Origin: an uncultured Paracoccaceae bacterium
GTDB lineage: Bacteria > Pseudomonadota > Alphaproteobacteria > Rhodobacterales > Rhodobacteraceae
Reading direction: 5' to 3'
DNA length: 64,000 bases
NCBI GenBank assembly: GCA_943787785.1
Contig: CALSNT010000011.1
Location: 1 to 64,000 of the forward strand
Both the position numbers and the translations under genes were made by a program. How positions within the stretch are numbered: position 1 is the stretch's first letter; each line of letters begins with the position of its first letter. The notes under the pieces are model-generated. The model did no database searches and was not told where the DNA came from. It was given only the letters and a program-made list of their open reading frames with translations. Shown here one piece after another: positions 48,126 through 57,327 of the stretch.

Positions 48126-49430
48126 TTACAGCGGCCTGATCTTGAGGCGGGTGATCCGCTGATCCTGCCGGGCCGCCACCTCGAACCGGAACCCGTGGAA
48201 CGAGAACACCTGGCCCTGATTTGGGATCGTCTGGGCTTCATGGATGACCAGACCGGCAATCGTGTTTGCCTCAAGATCGGGCAGCGACCATTCCGTTGCG
48301 CGGTTCAGATCGCGGATCGTCATTGCACCGTCTACGACGTAATCGCCCGCGTCGGTTTTGCGCAGCGGGTGATCTTCGTCGACGTCGAACTCATCGGTAA
48401 TTTCGCCGACAATTTCTTCCAGGATATCCTCCAGAGTAATGAGGCCCTGCAGCGCGCCGTATTCGTCGACCACCAGTGCGAAATGCGTGTGCAGCCGCAG
48501 GAATTGCCGCATCTGATCGTCCAGTGTCGTGGTTTCGGGAACGAAATAGGGCTTCATCGCCACCGCATTGATATCCAGCTTGGCGATGTCTGTGGTGTCC
48601 GCGCCTTCAGCGCTGCGGACATAGATTGAGCGCAGTAGGTCCTTGGCGTGGATCACGCCGACGATGTTGTCTGGTTCCCCCCGGAATACCGGCAGGCGGC
48701 TGTGCGGCGAATTCAGGCATTGTTCCAGAATGGCCTGCGGGTCTGCGTCAGCATCAACCATCTCGATGCCGGAACGGTGCAGCATGATCTCTTCGACGGC
48801 ACGGTCGGCCAGATCAAGCGCGCCCAGAATGCGGTCGCGGTCTTCTTTTTCGACGACGCCTTCGGCGTGTCCGATACTGAGTGCCCCGGCGATTTCCTCG
48901 CGCACGGCAAGGATGTGGCTGTCCGGATCGGTGCTGATGCCGACCACGCTGAGAATGCCGCGCACAAGGGCCCGCACCGCCGTGACGATGGGGGCGAAAA
49001 CCAGAACCACTAAGTCGATAATCGGGGCGACAAGGGCTGCGGCACGTTCGGCGTTGGTAATCGCGTAGGTCTTGGGCAGCACCTCTGCGAAGACCAGCAC
49101 CAGAGCGGTCATCACCAGCGTTGCCAGGGCCACCCCATTGTCGCCAAACAGCCGCGTGAACAGGGCTGTCGCCAGCGAGGCGGCGAGGATATTGACGATG
49201 TTGTTGCCCAGCAGGACCGAGCCGATCAGGCGCTCGTTATCCTCAGTGATCTTCAGCGCCCGCGCGGCTCCACGAGAGCCGCGGTCCGCCTGACTGCGCA
49301 ATTTGCCGCGTGATGCGGCGGTCAGCGCCGTCTCACTACCTGAAAAGAATGCTGACATCAGCAAAAGCGCGACGATGGCGGCGACGGTGATCCAGAAGGC
49401 GGCATCCAGCGTCAGATTGAAGTTTTCCAT
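48126..49430 (-). CDS. HlyC/CorC-family membrane protein (CNNM + CBS)
   Basis: This 434-residue protein has a CNNM membrane domain with about four helices (LLLMSAFFSGSETALTAASR first; RLIGSVLLGNNIVNILAASL), a pair of CBS domains (about 200-330) and a C-terminal CorC_HlyC domain (ITDEFDVDEDHPLRKTDAGD). The family is linked to magnesium or cobalt efflux and tolerance rather than real hemolysis. The ATG at 49430 follows AGGA. It is divergent from the phosphoesterase-like gene at 49499. Confidence 0.92.
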   Translation of the reverse strand: MENFNLTLDAAFWITVAAIVALLLMSAFFSGSETALTAASRGKLRSQADRGSRGAARALKITEDNERLIGSVLLGNNIVNILAASLATALFTRLFGDNGVALATLVMTALVLVFAEVLPKTYAITNAERAAALVAPIIDLVVLVFAPIVTAVRALVRGILSVVGISTDPDSHILAVREEIAGALSIGHAEGVVEKEDRDRILGALDLADRAVEEIMLHRSGIEMVDADADPQAILEQCLNSPHSRLPVFRGEPDNIVGVIHAKDLLRSIYVRSAEGADTTDIAKLDINAVAMKPYFVPETTTLDDQMRQFLRLHTHFALVVDEYGALQGLITLEDILEEIVGEITDEFDVDEDHPLRKTDAGDYVVDGAMTIRDLNRATEWSLPDLEANTIAGLVIHEAQTIPNQGQVFSFHGFRFEVAARQDQRITRLKIRPL

Positions 49431-49498
49431 TTGGTCCTGTGCGATCAAAAAACTGCGGATAGTATAAGATCAATTCGCAAGCAAGGAAGGACGCGCGG

Positions 49499-50293
49499 GT
49501 GAAGATCCAGGAATTGGGCGCTTTGGAGGGCGATTTGCTGCTATTTGGCGGCCCGTATTCCAATCTGCAGGCGAGTGAAGCCCTGGCAAAGATTGCTGAC
49601 AGTTTTGCGCCCGGTCATGTGATCTGCACCGGTGATGTGGTCGCCTATTGCGCCGACCCGGCGCCTTGCGTCGACCTGATCCGGGCGCGTGGTTGGCCCG
49701 TGGTTGCGGGCAATTGCGAGCGTCAGTTGGCGGCGCGGGCGGATCGTTGCGGTTGTGGTTTCGACGATGGCTCGGCGTGTGATTTGCTTTCGCGAGGCTG
49801 GTACCCGCACGCGGATGCCCTGATAGGAGACGAGGCCCGCAGTTGGATGGCGGACCTGCGCGATGTCATTACGCTGACCCATCAGGGCCAGCGGCTGGCT
49901 ATCATTCATGGCGGGCTCAGCGATATTTCCCGGTTCCTTTGGCCCGACAGTCCGGAGGATGAGTTTTCGGCCGAGATTGCGTTGATCCGCGATCAGATCG
50001 GTGGGGTCGACAAGGTCATTGCGGGCCATTGCGGCGTGGCGTTCCATAGGCGGATCGGAAACGTGGACTGGATCAATGCCGGGGCAATCGGTCTTCCACC
50101 CCACGATGGCCGCTCCGAAACACGCTATGCTGTGCTGAACGACTTGGGCGTTACTTTCCATCGGCTGACTTATGATGCTGCGGCGGCTCAAAGTGCAATG
50201 ATCGCTGCTGGTCTGACGCAAGGCTATGAGGCGGCACTATTAAGTGGCATCTGGCCGAGCGAAGATGTCCTGCCCGCGTCCCTCAGGCGCTGA
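49499..50293 (+). CDS. Metallophosphoesterase-fold protein, degenerate metal site
   Basis: This 264-residue protein follows the calcineurin-like (YfcE-type) order: motif I as FGGPYSNLQASEAL, motif II HVICTGDVVAYCADP, motif III VVAGNCERQ, motif IV AIIHGG and motif V KVIAGHCGVAFHRRIGNV. Two key pairs are changed: the usual DxH of motif I is GxY, and the usual HxH of motif V is HxG. The GD, GN and HG motifs remain. It may bind metal differently or be a non-catalytic sensor. The GTG start follows AAGGAAGG. Confidence 0.82.
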   Translation: MKIQELGALEGDLLLFGGPYSNLQASEALAKIADSFAPGHVICTGDVVAYCADPAPCVDLIRARGWPVVAGNCERQLAARADRCGCGFDDGSACDLLSRGWYPHADALIGDEARSWMADLRDVITLTHQGQRLAIIHGGLSDISRFLWPDSPEDEFSAEIALIRDQIGGVDKVIAGHCGVAFHRRIGNVDWINAGAIGLPPHDGRSETRYAVLNDLGVTFHRLTYDAAAAQSAMIAAGLTQGYEAALLSGIWPSEDVLPASLRR

Positions 50294-50363
50294 AACTGGC
50301 AGCGCCGCGCGCGTGAGGGCGACACACACGCGCTAACAGACGACGCGCGGCCTTTGTTTCAAG

Positions 50364-51293
50364 TCAGGGCTTCGCCAGCGGGTGATGCTGTTGGACCAGC
50401 GCGCGCAGGCGCTCGTCCAGCACGTGGGTGTAGATCTCGGTCGTTCCGACGTCTGCGTGGCCCAGCAACGTCTGGATCACCCGCAAGTCGGCCCCATGCG
50501 CCAGAAGATGCGTTGCGAAGGCGTGGCGCAGGGTATGCGGCGTCACCTTTTCGGGCGAGACACCGGCATTCACCGCGATCTCTTTGATCAGGACGTAGAA
50601 CCTGTTCCGTGTCAGATGCCCTGCTTTGCCGCGTGACGGGAACAGCGCGCGCGACGGGGCCGCACCATTTTCAACGGCAGCTTCATCGGCGCGGTCGCGC
50701 AGTTTAATCCAGTCGCTCAGGGCACTTCGTGAGGCTTCGGTCAGCGGCACCAACCGCTCCTTGTCGCCCTTGCCACGTACCAGCAGAGTTTCGGGATCGC
50801 CTCGGGTCGCGGCGACGGGCAGGGACACCAGCTCGGTCGCGCGCAGACCGGTGGCATAGAGCAGTTCCACAAGGCAGCTGTTGCGCGCCCGGTCGGTGGC
50901 ACTGCGTCCGGTTGTAGCGGCTGCGGTAATGAGGCGCGTCACCTCGTCTTCACTCAGCGTTTTGGGCAGGCGCTTCTCGCGCTTAGGCCCCGCGATACGG
51001 ACGGCTGGATCATCGGTGCGCCAGCCTTCTTCAACCGCAAAACGGGTAAACTGTCGGATCGCCGACAAACGGCGGGCGCGGGTGGCCCGCGACAAACCGG
51101 CGGCGTCGCAGCGGGTCAGATAGCTTTCGACATCGGTGCGGGCGATGCTATCGAAATCCAGCCCGCGCGCCGCCATCCATCCGGCGAAATCCTTTAAGTC
51201 GCGCGCATAGGCCAGTTGGGTGTTCCGCGCCGCGCCGGTTTCGGCAGCTTGCGCCTGCAGGAATGTGGAAATACGGGCGGCTGCATCGCTCAT
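50364..51293 (-). CDS. xerD: Tyrosine recombinase XerD
   Basis: XerD resolves chromosome dimers at dif with XerC. The 309 residues include the SAM-like core-binding domain (about 8-95) and the catalytic residues: ATGLRATELVSL (Arg I), VRGKGDKERLVPL (Lys), TPHTLRHAFATHLL (His-x-x-Arg), LLGHADVGTTEIYTH (His and the Tyr nucleophile). Its start overlaps the stop of the exported-protein gene by 4 bases. No dif site or XerC gene is recognised here. Confidence 0.93.
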   Translation of the reverse strand: MSDAAARISTFLQAQAAETGAARNTQLAYARDLKDFAGWMAARGLDFDSIARTDVESYLTRCDAAGLSRATRARRLSAIRQFTRFAVEEGWRTDDPAVRIAGPKREKRLPKTLSEDEVTRLITAAATTGRSATDRARNSCLVELLYATGLRATELVSLPVAATRGDPETLLVRGKGDKERLVPLTEASRSALSDWIKLRDRADEAAVENGAAPSRALFPSRGKAGHLTRNRFYVLIKEIAVNAGVSPEKVTPHTLRHAFATHLLAHGADLRVIQTLLGHADVGTTEIYTHVLDERLRALVQQHHPLAKP

Positions 51294-52843
51294 GCGTCGG
51301 GGGCCAGAAGCAGGATTTGCAGTGCTGCCTGCCGCGCCACGTGGTCCAGCCCGACGTGGCGCATCAGGGCAATCGCATCGGTCAATTTGGCGACATCGCC
51401 GTCGGCCCCGGCATCAAACAGCTCGATGGCTGCCAAGACAGCTTCGCCGGAGCGATTGTCCTGCAACAGCGGGGCGAAGCGATCCGGCGCCCCGGTCGCG
51501 CTGAACCCTGCCAGAAGGGCGATTCCGGCCCCTTCGGCCGCTTCCGGCATTTTCGGAATTCCCTTGGCGAAGGCAAAAAGCAGAGATTCATCTGCCGTCT
51601 CTGGTACCTCGGTTCCTGCGAGACCATCGAAATCGGGCCCCAGCAACCCGATCCGCCAAGCCAACTGGTCCGCGGGGGCGGGCAGGTTCAACCGGGCAAG
51701 TTTCGCGGCATAGAGGTCAGCAAAGGCGGTTTCCAGTCCGACCGATTGCATTGCGGACCACGCCTTTGGCAGCGCCTTCGCCGCCGCGTCAGCGTCATTG
51801 GCGTCGGCGGCGCGATCAAACGCCTGAAAGGCCGCGATTCGGTCCCAAATCCCACCCGAAGCAGCGGGCAGCCTGCGCAGCCAAATCGTGCGCCAGGCAT
51901 CGGTGCTGATCGCCCCGACACGGACAAGCCGTTCGGCGGCGGCCACCTCGGCGTTCCATCCCGCCAGCGGGCGCAGATCAGTATGGGCGAAGGCAAGCGG
52001 CAGGGGGCCAGTGGGAATGACCTCGCCGATGGCTTCATAGAGGCGATAGTCCAGCGGTGAAGGGCGCGCGGGCGGGGCAGGCGGGAAAGACCCCTCGTAA
52101 AGTTCCGCATCAAGGAATTGTGCCAGAAGCGCGCCTTCGTTAGCGCTAAGCACCTCCAGCATCTCGGCAGTCTCCAGCGTCAGGGCGGCGGCGGACCAGT
52201 CCCCGCCACGTGCCAGACAGAACACGCGCGCTGAATAGGTCGGGATCAGATCGGGTGAGCTGCGCAGCCGCCGACAGGCCTTGTTTTCGGTGCCGGTCAG
52301 CAGGGTCACATCGAACCAGCGGCGAAACCGATTTGGGTTCGACAGACCTGCCTGTTCCAGCAACTGCTCCGCCGGACCGAGCGCGCCCATCGCAAGCAAA
52401 GCATCGACGCGGGCAAAATATAGCGGCGTGTCGGGGTCTCCGTCTGCGGGTGGGTCCAGTTCCGCCGTCGCCAGCGCGCGGACCAGGTCGCGCATGGCCG
52501 GAAGGCTCCGGCTGCGGTCCGCCACTAACCCTCGTGCCAGTGCCGCACTGCTGGAGCTGCCCCAAAGGTTGCGTGGAAGCCCCAGACTTTCAGCGGAAGC
52601 CAGCCCGACCTCGTCTGCGGAAGGTTGCCCCAAGGGTGTAACGGTAATCGTCTCGGGCAGCGCGTTGGTGGCGACGGCCGGTTCGTTCCCGGTTGCGGGC
52701 AACACGGGCGGGACGGGCGTGTTTTCTTCGGCAATACTGTCTGACAGCCAATCGATAGCCGACAAGGGGGCCTCCGACCTAGCATCCGTCGGGGGCAAGG
52801 CCAGCGCCAGTCCGACGACGAGGGTGGCGAACCTAGTCAACAT
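51290..52843 (-). CDS. Exported helical-repeat protein, unknown function
   Basis: This 517-residue protein has a signal peptide (MLTRFATLVVGLALALPPTD) and no lipobox. The mature part is rich in Ala and Leu with repeating helix pairs, for example RVDALLAMGALGPAEQLLEQ and ALTLETAEMLEVLSANEGAL, suggesting a TPR-like solenoid facing the periplasm. I do not recognise a named family. It sits between a 44-residue membrane protein (11-base overlap) and xerD (4-base overlap), so the three are translated together. Why an exported scaffold is tied to a recombinase is not clear. Confidence 0.75.
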   Translation of the reverse strand: MLTRFATLVVGLALALPPTDARSEAPLSAIDWLSDSIAEENTPVPPVLPATGNEPAVATNALPETITVTPLGQPSADEVGLASAESLGLPRNLWGSSSSAALARGLVADRSRSLPAMRDLVRALATAELDPPADGDPDTPLYFARVDALLAMGALGPAEQLLEQAGLSNPNRFRRWFDVTLLTGTENKACRRLRSSPDLIPTYSARVFCLARGGDWSAAALTLETAEMLEVLSANEGALLAQFLDAELYEGSFPPAPPARPSPLDYRLYEAIGEVIPTGPLPLAFAHTDLRPLAGWNAEVAAAERLVRVGAISTDAWRTIWLRRLPAASGGIWDRIAAFQAFDRAADANDADAAAKALPKAWSAMQSVGLETAFADLYAAKLARLNLPAPADQLAWRIGLLGPDFDGLAGTEVPETADESLLFAFAKGIPKMPEAAEGAGIALLAGFSATGAPDRFAPLLQDNRSGEAVLAAIELFDAGADGDVAKLTDAIALMRHVGLDHVARQAALQILLLAPDA

Positions 52844-52967
52844 CCAGCTGGACCGGCTCGGTGACCGTTGTAATGCTCGGCGACAGGTCGCCAAGGTAGG
52901 CGAAGCCGACAAAGGCCAATCCTGCGAGAATAATCAGAAAAAACAGAAGTTTACTTATCGTGCCCAT
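52833..52967 (-). CDS. Small single-helix membrane protein
   Basis: These 44 residues read MGTISKLLFFLIILAGLAFV, then GFAYLGDLSPS and a polar tail. A good AGGGCAGG lies before the ATG at 52967. It has one membrane helix and then a short periplasmic tail. It overlaps the start of the 517-residue exported protein, so it is the first gene of the operon ending in xerD. No family recognised. It could anchor or assist its neighbour. Confidence 0.6.
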   Translation of the reverse strand: MGTISKLLFFLIILAGLAFVGFAYLGDLSPSITTVTEPVQLDVD

Positions 52968-53120
52968 GCCTGCCCTTGCACCATTGCGCGGAAACCCGCA
53001 CCGGGCCGCGTTTTTGTCGGCGGCCTTCTGCGCATTGTTATATATGGCCTTTCCCGCAAGATCACGCCATTCAGGGTCGTGAACGGTAATTCTAGGCGGG
53101 ACGCTGCCGGTTTGGGGCTG

Positions 53121-53660
53121 ATGCTGCATAAAACTGTGGTCCTTGTGGGGATGATGGGCGCGGGGAAAACCGCCGTCGGGCTGGCATTGGCGCGCCGTCT
53201 TGGCGTGCCGTTCCTCGATTCGGATGCCGAGATCGAAGCCGCAGCAAATCGTTCTATCGCCGAGATATTCGAGCGGGACGGCGAAGCCTTCTTCCGCAGC
53301 CGCGAGTCCGAAATTATTGCGCGGCTGCTCGATGGCGATCCAGGTATCCTGTCGACCGGCGGCGGGGCGTATCTGGCGGCCGGTAACCGGGCGATGATAT
53401 CTGAACGCGGCGCGGCGGTCTGGCTGCGCGCCGGGCTAGAGTTGCTGTGGACCCGCGTGCGCCACAAGGACACGCGGCCCCTGCTGCGCACTGAAAACCC
53501 AAAGGCGACATTGGCCGAGATCATGGAAGAACGCACACCGTTCTATGAGCAAGCCGATTTGGTAGTGGATGCCTCGGCTGACTACGCGATTGAGGATGCC
53601 GCTTTGGCCGTCGAACGCGCACTGCTGGCGCGTCCGGACGTGCTGAGCGAGGCAGTGTGA
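53121..53660 (+). CDS. aroK: Shikimate kinase
   Basis: AroK phosphorylates shikimate in the aromatic amino-acid pathway. The 179 residues show Walker A GMMGAGKTAVG, substrate contacts DSDAEIEAAANRSIAEIFER and FFRSRESEII, STGGGAYLAAGNR, and the lid RHKDTRPLLRTENP. The ATG at 53121 has GGGG upstream; the frame is open further upstream but without homology. It overlaps aroB by one base, a classic aroKB pair, and is divergent from the xerD operon. Confidence 0.96.
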   Translation: MLHKTVVLVGMMGAGKTAVGLALARRLGVPFLDSDAEIEAAANRSIAEIFERDGEAFFRSRESEIIARLLDGDPGILSTGGGAYLAAGNRAMISERGAAVWLRAGLELLWTRVRHKDTRPLLRTENPKATLAEIMEERTPFYEQADLVVDASADYAIEDAALAVERALLARPDVLSEAV

Positions 53661-54772
53661 TGGATGTGGTGCGTGTAGACCTGGGTGCGCGGTCCTATGA
53701 AGTTCGCATTGGCGACGGGCCGATCGCAAACGCGGTGGCAGAAATTGCGCCACTTCTGGCGCGACCCCGCGTCGCCGTGATCAGCGATGAGACTGTCGCG
53801 TCACTGCATCTTGAGGCACTGCGTACAGCGTTAGTAGCCGGGGGGATCGAGACGACCTCGCTGGAATTGCCGCCGGGCGAGGGCACAAAGTGTTGGGCGC
53901 AGCTGCAGCGATGTACTGACTGGTTGCTGGACCAACAGGTCGAACGCCGCGACATAGTGATCGCTTTGGGCGGCGGGGTGATTGGCGATCTGGTTGGCTT
54001 TGCCGCCGCGATTCTGCGGCGCGGGGTCCGCTTTGTTCAGATCCCGACAAGCCTTTTGGCGCAGGTCGACAGCTCGGTCGGGGGCAAGACAGGCATTAAT
54101 GCGGGCGCGGGCAAGAACCTGATCGGGGCGTTTCATCAGCCCTCGCTGGTGCTGGCCGACATCGGTGTACTGGATACGCTAACGCCCCGCGATTTCCTGT
54201 CGGGCTATGGCGAAGTGGTGAAATACGGGTTGCTCGGAGACGCGGATTTCTTCGAGTGGCTGGAAGGGAACGGCCCGGCGCTGGCGGCGGGGGATAGATC
54301 GCTGCGGGCCGAGGCTGTGCGCCGTTCGGTTCAGATGAAAGCCGACATCGTGGCGCGGGACGAAACAGAGCAAGGCGACCGCGCGCTGCTGAACCTGGGC
54401 CACACGTTCTGTCATGCGCTTGAGGCAGCAACGGGTTATTCCGACCGGCTGCTGCATGGAGAAGGCGTGGCCATCGGTTGCGCCTTGGCGTTCGAAACGT
54501 CTGCTCGGCTGGGCCTGTGTTCGCAGGAAGAACCGTCGCGCGTGCGGGCGCATCTGACGGCGATGGGCATGAAAACCGATCTGGCGGACATCGCCGGTGA
54601 TTTGCCTGATGCAGACGGTTTGCTGGCGCTCATGGCTCAGGACAAGAAGGTTATCGACGGGCGGCTGCGCTTCGTTCTGGCGCGTGGAATCGGCCGTGCC
54701 TTCGTTGCCGAAGATGTCGGTGCCGGGCCAGTGCGCGATGTATTGGTCGAGGCGCTACGCGCGCGCGGCTGA
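53660..54772 (+). CDS. aroB: 3-dehydroquinate synthase
   Basis: AroB converts DAHP to 3-dehydroquinate using NAD and zinc. The 370-residue protein has ALGGGVIGDLVGFAAAILRR, FVQIPTSLLAQVDSSVGGKT and metal ligands in GYGEVVKYGLLGD (Glu), LNLGHTFCHALEAATGY (His) and LLHGEGVAIG (His). Translation is coupled to aroK by TGATG overlap. A weak hairpin follows (54777-54802). Confidence 0.96.
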   Translation: MDVVRVDLGARSYEVRIGDGPIANAVAEIAPLLARPRVAVISDETVASLHLEALRTALVAGGIETTSLELPPGEGTKCWAQLQRCTDWLLDQQVERRDIVIALGGGVIGDLVGFAAAILRRGVRFVQIPTSLLAQVDSSVGGKTGINAGAGKNLIGAFHQPSLVLADIGVLDTLTPRDFLSGYGEVVKYGLLGDADFFEWLEGNGPALAAGDRSLRAEAVRRSVQMKADIVARDETEQGDRALLNLGHTFCHALEAATGYSDRLLHGEGVAIGCALAFETSARLGLCSQEEPSRVRAHLTAMGMKTDLADIAGDLPDADGLLALMAQDKKVIDGRLRFVLARGIGRAFVAEDVGAGPVRDVLVEALRARG

Positions 54773-54776
54773 GAAA

Positions 54777-54802
54777 ACTTCTCGGCCAAGAACCTGAGAA
54801 GT
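54777..54802 (+). terminator. Possible terminator after aroB
   Basis: ACTTCTC (54777-54783) and GAGAAGT (54796-54802) form a 7-bp stem with a 12-base loop, followed by ATTTTG. It is AT-containing and weak, but well placed just after aroB. Confidence 0.45.
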
Positions 54803-54805
54803 ATT

Positions 54806-54828
54806 TTGCCTTCGGCGGGGATATTTGC
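54806..54828 (-). repeat. Interspersed intergenic repeat, partial inverted copy
   Basis: The reverse strand reads AAATATCCCCGCCGAAGGCA, matching the core of the repeats at 16699-16728 and 40592-40621 (AAATATCCCCGCCGGAGGCA) with one difference. It lies between aroB and the DUF1304 gene. Confidence 0.55.
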
Positions 54829-54849
54829 AGACCGCTCGTGGAGTTAGCT

Positions 54850-55230
54850 TCAGCGGCGTTCGCGGCGGCGCGACTGGAGCAACAGAATCAAGGCCACGGC
54901 GGCGGGAACTGTTTGTACAAGCAGGATTTTGGGTGAGGCTGTGTAGGCCCCGAACATCCCTGCAGTTGCGACAAAGATCAGAAAACAGGTGGCGACATTG
55001 GTGGCCCAGGTCTTGTCCTTGATCAGCAGGGACCAGATCAGACCAGCGGCAAGGAAGGCGTTATAGAGGCCCTGATTGGCGGCAAGCACCTTCGTCGGCT
55101 CGAACAGGTCGGCGGGTAAGGACGTGAAAACCTTGGGCCCTCGGGTGACCCAGGCGAACATCTCAAACCAGGCGATATAGAGGTGCAGGGCCGCGATGAC
55201 GAAGATCAGAACGAGTGCCAGTCGTCGCAT
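54850..55230 (-). CDS. DUF1304 membrane protein
   Basis: This 126-residue protein has four predicted membrane helices (LVLIFVIAALHLYIAWFEMF; NQGLYNAFLAAGLIWSLLI; ATCFLIFVATAGMFGAYTAS; VPAAVALILLLQ) and the DUF1304 pattern FEMFAWVTRGPKVF and ANQGLYNAFLAAGL. Function unknown. It lies downstream of ssb on the same strand (57-base gap) and may be read from the same transcript. Confidence 0.85.
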   Translation of the reverse strand: MRRLALVLIFVIAALHLYIAWFEMFAWVTRGPKVFTSLPADLFEPTKVLAANQGLYNAFLAAGLIWSLLIKDKTWATNVATCFLIFVATAGMFGAYTASPKILLVQTVPAAVALILLLQSRRRERR

Positions 55231-55287
55231 GGCTCCTCCGAGGTGGCAGGTAAAGGGCCGGGCGCGGTGCGCCGACCCCGTAAGTCC

Positions 55288-55785
55288 CTAGAACGGAATC
55301 TCGTCGTCCAGATCGGACGCTGCGCCGCCACCTTGTCCGCCCGATGGGCCGCTGTCGTAGCCACCGCCGCGGTCATCCTGATAGCTGCTGCCGCCACCGC
55401 CGGAGTAACCACCGCCACCGCCACCGCCGCCATCGCGTCCGTCCAACATGGTCAGGCTACCGTTGAAGCCTTGCAGTACAACCTCGGTCGAATACCGGTC
55501 ATTGCCCGACTGATCCTGCCATTTGCGCGTTTGCAGTTGGCCTTCGATATACACTTTCGAGCCCTTTTTCAGGTATTGCTCGGCAATGCGGACCAGACCC
55601 TCGTTGAAGATCGCGACCGAATGCCATTCGGTCTTCTCGCGCCGCTCGCCCGTATTCTTGTCTTTCCATGTCTCAGATGTCGCAATCCGCAGGTTGCAGA
55701 CTTTTCCGCCGTTCTGGAACGACCGAACCTCAGGGTCGCGCCCCAGATTTCCGATCAGGATGACCTTGTTGACTGATCCTGCCAT
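55288..55785 (-). CDS. ssb: Single-stranded DNA-binding protein
   Basis: This 165-residue SSB has an OB fold ([40 protein letters not shown]), a Gly-rich linker with poly-Gly (about 118-135), and the acidic tip DDEIPF that recruits replication and repair partners. It is required for replication, repair and recombination. The gene stands alone upstream; its promoter is probably in 55786-55860. Confidence 0.97.
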   Translation of the reverse strand: MAGSVNKVILIGNLGRDPEVRSFQNGGKVCNLRIATSETWKDKNTGERREKTEWHSVAIFNEGLVRIAEQYLKKGSKVYIEGQLQTRKWQDQSGNDRYSTEVVLQGFNGSLTMLDGRDGGGGGGGGYSGGGGSSYQDDRGGGYDSGPSGGQGGGAASDLDDEIPF

Positions 55786-55938
55786 GTGCCCGCTTCCCCC
55801 ATGTAACTCGATTCTCGATTTGCGCAGACGTTACATGCGCGGATCGTGGTTAACAAACCGCAAACGACCGATCGCGGGCTTGGCCTTGGCAGATGGTGTG
55901 GGTATCATCGGCGCCAACACCGTATCGGGGGATATGTG

Positions 55939-56535
55939 ATGGTTTTGCGGGTAGCATTGAGTGTTGGATTTTTGCTCGCATTTGCCGGTTTCGCGGCGGC
56001 TCAAACGTCCACCGGGGTGGTTTCGTCCAAGTCTCGACCCGTCCTGCTTAAGAACCAACTCAGCATACTCGATTCGCGTGCGTCCACCCAATATCGCTCG
56101 TCCGTGCGGTTGAAGCCCACTGAAACGATCGTGCCGCAGACGGCAACGGTGCCTCGGTTCAGTGGCAAGTATCGTGGAAAATACCTTTCGACTGCCCAGT
56201 CCGCGGCCCGCAAGCATGGCGTCCCGGTCGATCTGTTCCTGCGACTGGTACAACAAGAGAGCGGTTGGAACCCCGGCGCTGTATCACCCAAGGGCGCGCT
56301 GGGGCTAGCGCAACTGATGCCGGGAACCGCGCGGCGGTTAGGCGTGGACCCGAATGTTCCGGGGCAGAATCTGGAAGGTGGCGCGCGATATCTACGCAAG
56401 ATGTACAACCGTTTCGGGACCTGGCGGTTGGCGTTGGCGGCCTATAACGCAGGGCCCGAGGCGGTCGCGAAATACGGTGGCGTGCCTCCCTATAAAGAGA
56501 CCAAGAATTACGTCCGCATTATCTGGGGCAGTTAA
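55939..56535 (+). CDS. Lytic transglycosylase (SLT domain)
   Basis: This 198-residue periplasmic enzyme cleaves the glycan strands of peptidoglycan. Signal peptide ([20 protein letters not shown]), a spacer of about 60 residues, then the SLT domain: [20 protein letters not shown] (catalytic Glu), [17 protein letters not shown], and [17 protein letters not shown]. The ATG at 55939 starts the signal peptide directly. It is a small, probably soluble member of family 1. Confidence 0.92.
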   Translation: MVLRVALSVGFLLAFAGFAAAQTSTGVVSSKSRPVLLKNQLSILDSRASTQYRSSVRLKPTETIVPQTATVPRFSGKYRGKYLSTAQSAARKHGVPVDLFLRLVQQESGWNPGAVSPKGALGLAQLMPGTARRLGVDPNVPGQNLEGGARYLRKMYNRFGTWRLALAAYNAGPEAVAKYGGVPPYKETKNYVRIIWGS

Positions 56536-56708
56536 CGCACGCCTCACCGGGGTGTGAGGTTGCTCACTCCGCCGTGAACGGAATCACCCGCAAGTGACTG
56601 TTATTACAGTAATAATTCGCGCGCTTTGGTGAGTGGACGTGTTTTGCATTGGAGTCGGCCTGTCGCCTATTCGGGGTTCACCTGAAACCTGAAGGAAGGA
56701 CAGTTCCG

Positions 56709-57119
56709 ATGCTTAAGATACTTCTTGCGACTGCCGCCATTGCCGTTTCCGCGGGTGCGGTCGCCGCCGAAAACTATACCGTCACGGTGACCAACACGAT
56801 GGAGACCGAACTGCTGGCTCCGATCCTGATCACCAATGCGGCCAATGATGCGCATATTTTTGAAGGTCACTACGTAACCAAGGAAGCCGAGAATCAAATC
56901 CTCACCGGTGAACCCAAGATGCTGGCCGAACGGATTGGCGCGGATGCGATGGTTGGGCACGGAATGGACGGCCCTCCGGGTGTTCTGCTGGCGCCTGGTG
57001 AATCGGTGACATTCGACATCATGACCGACGCGACCAGCGTGCGCGTTCTGTCGATGGTGGCACCCACCGAAGTGCCGGACAACCGAGGTTCCACATACGT
57101 AGTGCGGCCAGCACCATAG
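56709..57119 (+). CDS. Spondin-domain exported protein
   Basis: This 136-residue protein has a signal peptide (ILLATAAIAVSAGAVAAENY) and a spondin_N-like beta fold (VTVTNTMETELLAPILITNA; VLLAPGESVTFDIMTDATSV). Bacterial members are small secreted proteins of unknown role. A strong AAGGAAGGA precedes the ATG. It has no clear partner; the AraC gene is convergent with it. Confidence 0.8.
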   Translation: MLKILLATAAIAVSAGAVAAENYTVTVTNTMETELLAPILITNAANDAHIFEGHYVTKEAENQILTGEPKMLAERIGADAMVGHGMDGPPGVLLAPGESVTFDIMTDATSVRVLSMVAPTEVPDNRGSTYVVRPAP

Positions 57120-57290
57120 TCGCGTGGTCGCTTATCGTTTTGTTCGTGCCTTGCTGCGCTATTCCCGCATGACTCGCAGCCCCGCGTCAACGGGTGCCAC
57201 CGCCATTTGACGTCAAAAAACGACATCAAGGTATAGGTAAAACGACATAGTCGTAAAAGGAGAACCGCCGATACGCCTGATCCGATCCCC

Positions 57291-57318
57291 TAAAAAAATA
57301 AACCCCGCTAAGGGGTTT
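57291..57318 (-). terminator. Rho-independent terminator of the AraC gene
   Basis: On the minus strand AAACCCC, loop TTAGC, GGGGTTT, then a run of seven T (complement of 57293-57299). It lies 10 bases after the regulator's stop, so it is a clear minus-strand terminator. Confidence 0.9.
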
Positions 57319-57327
57319 GCGGTCGAA

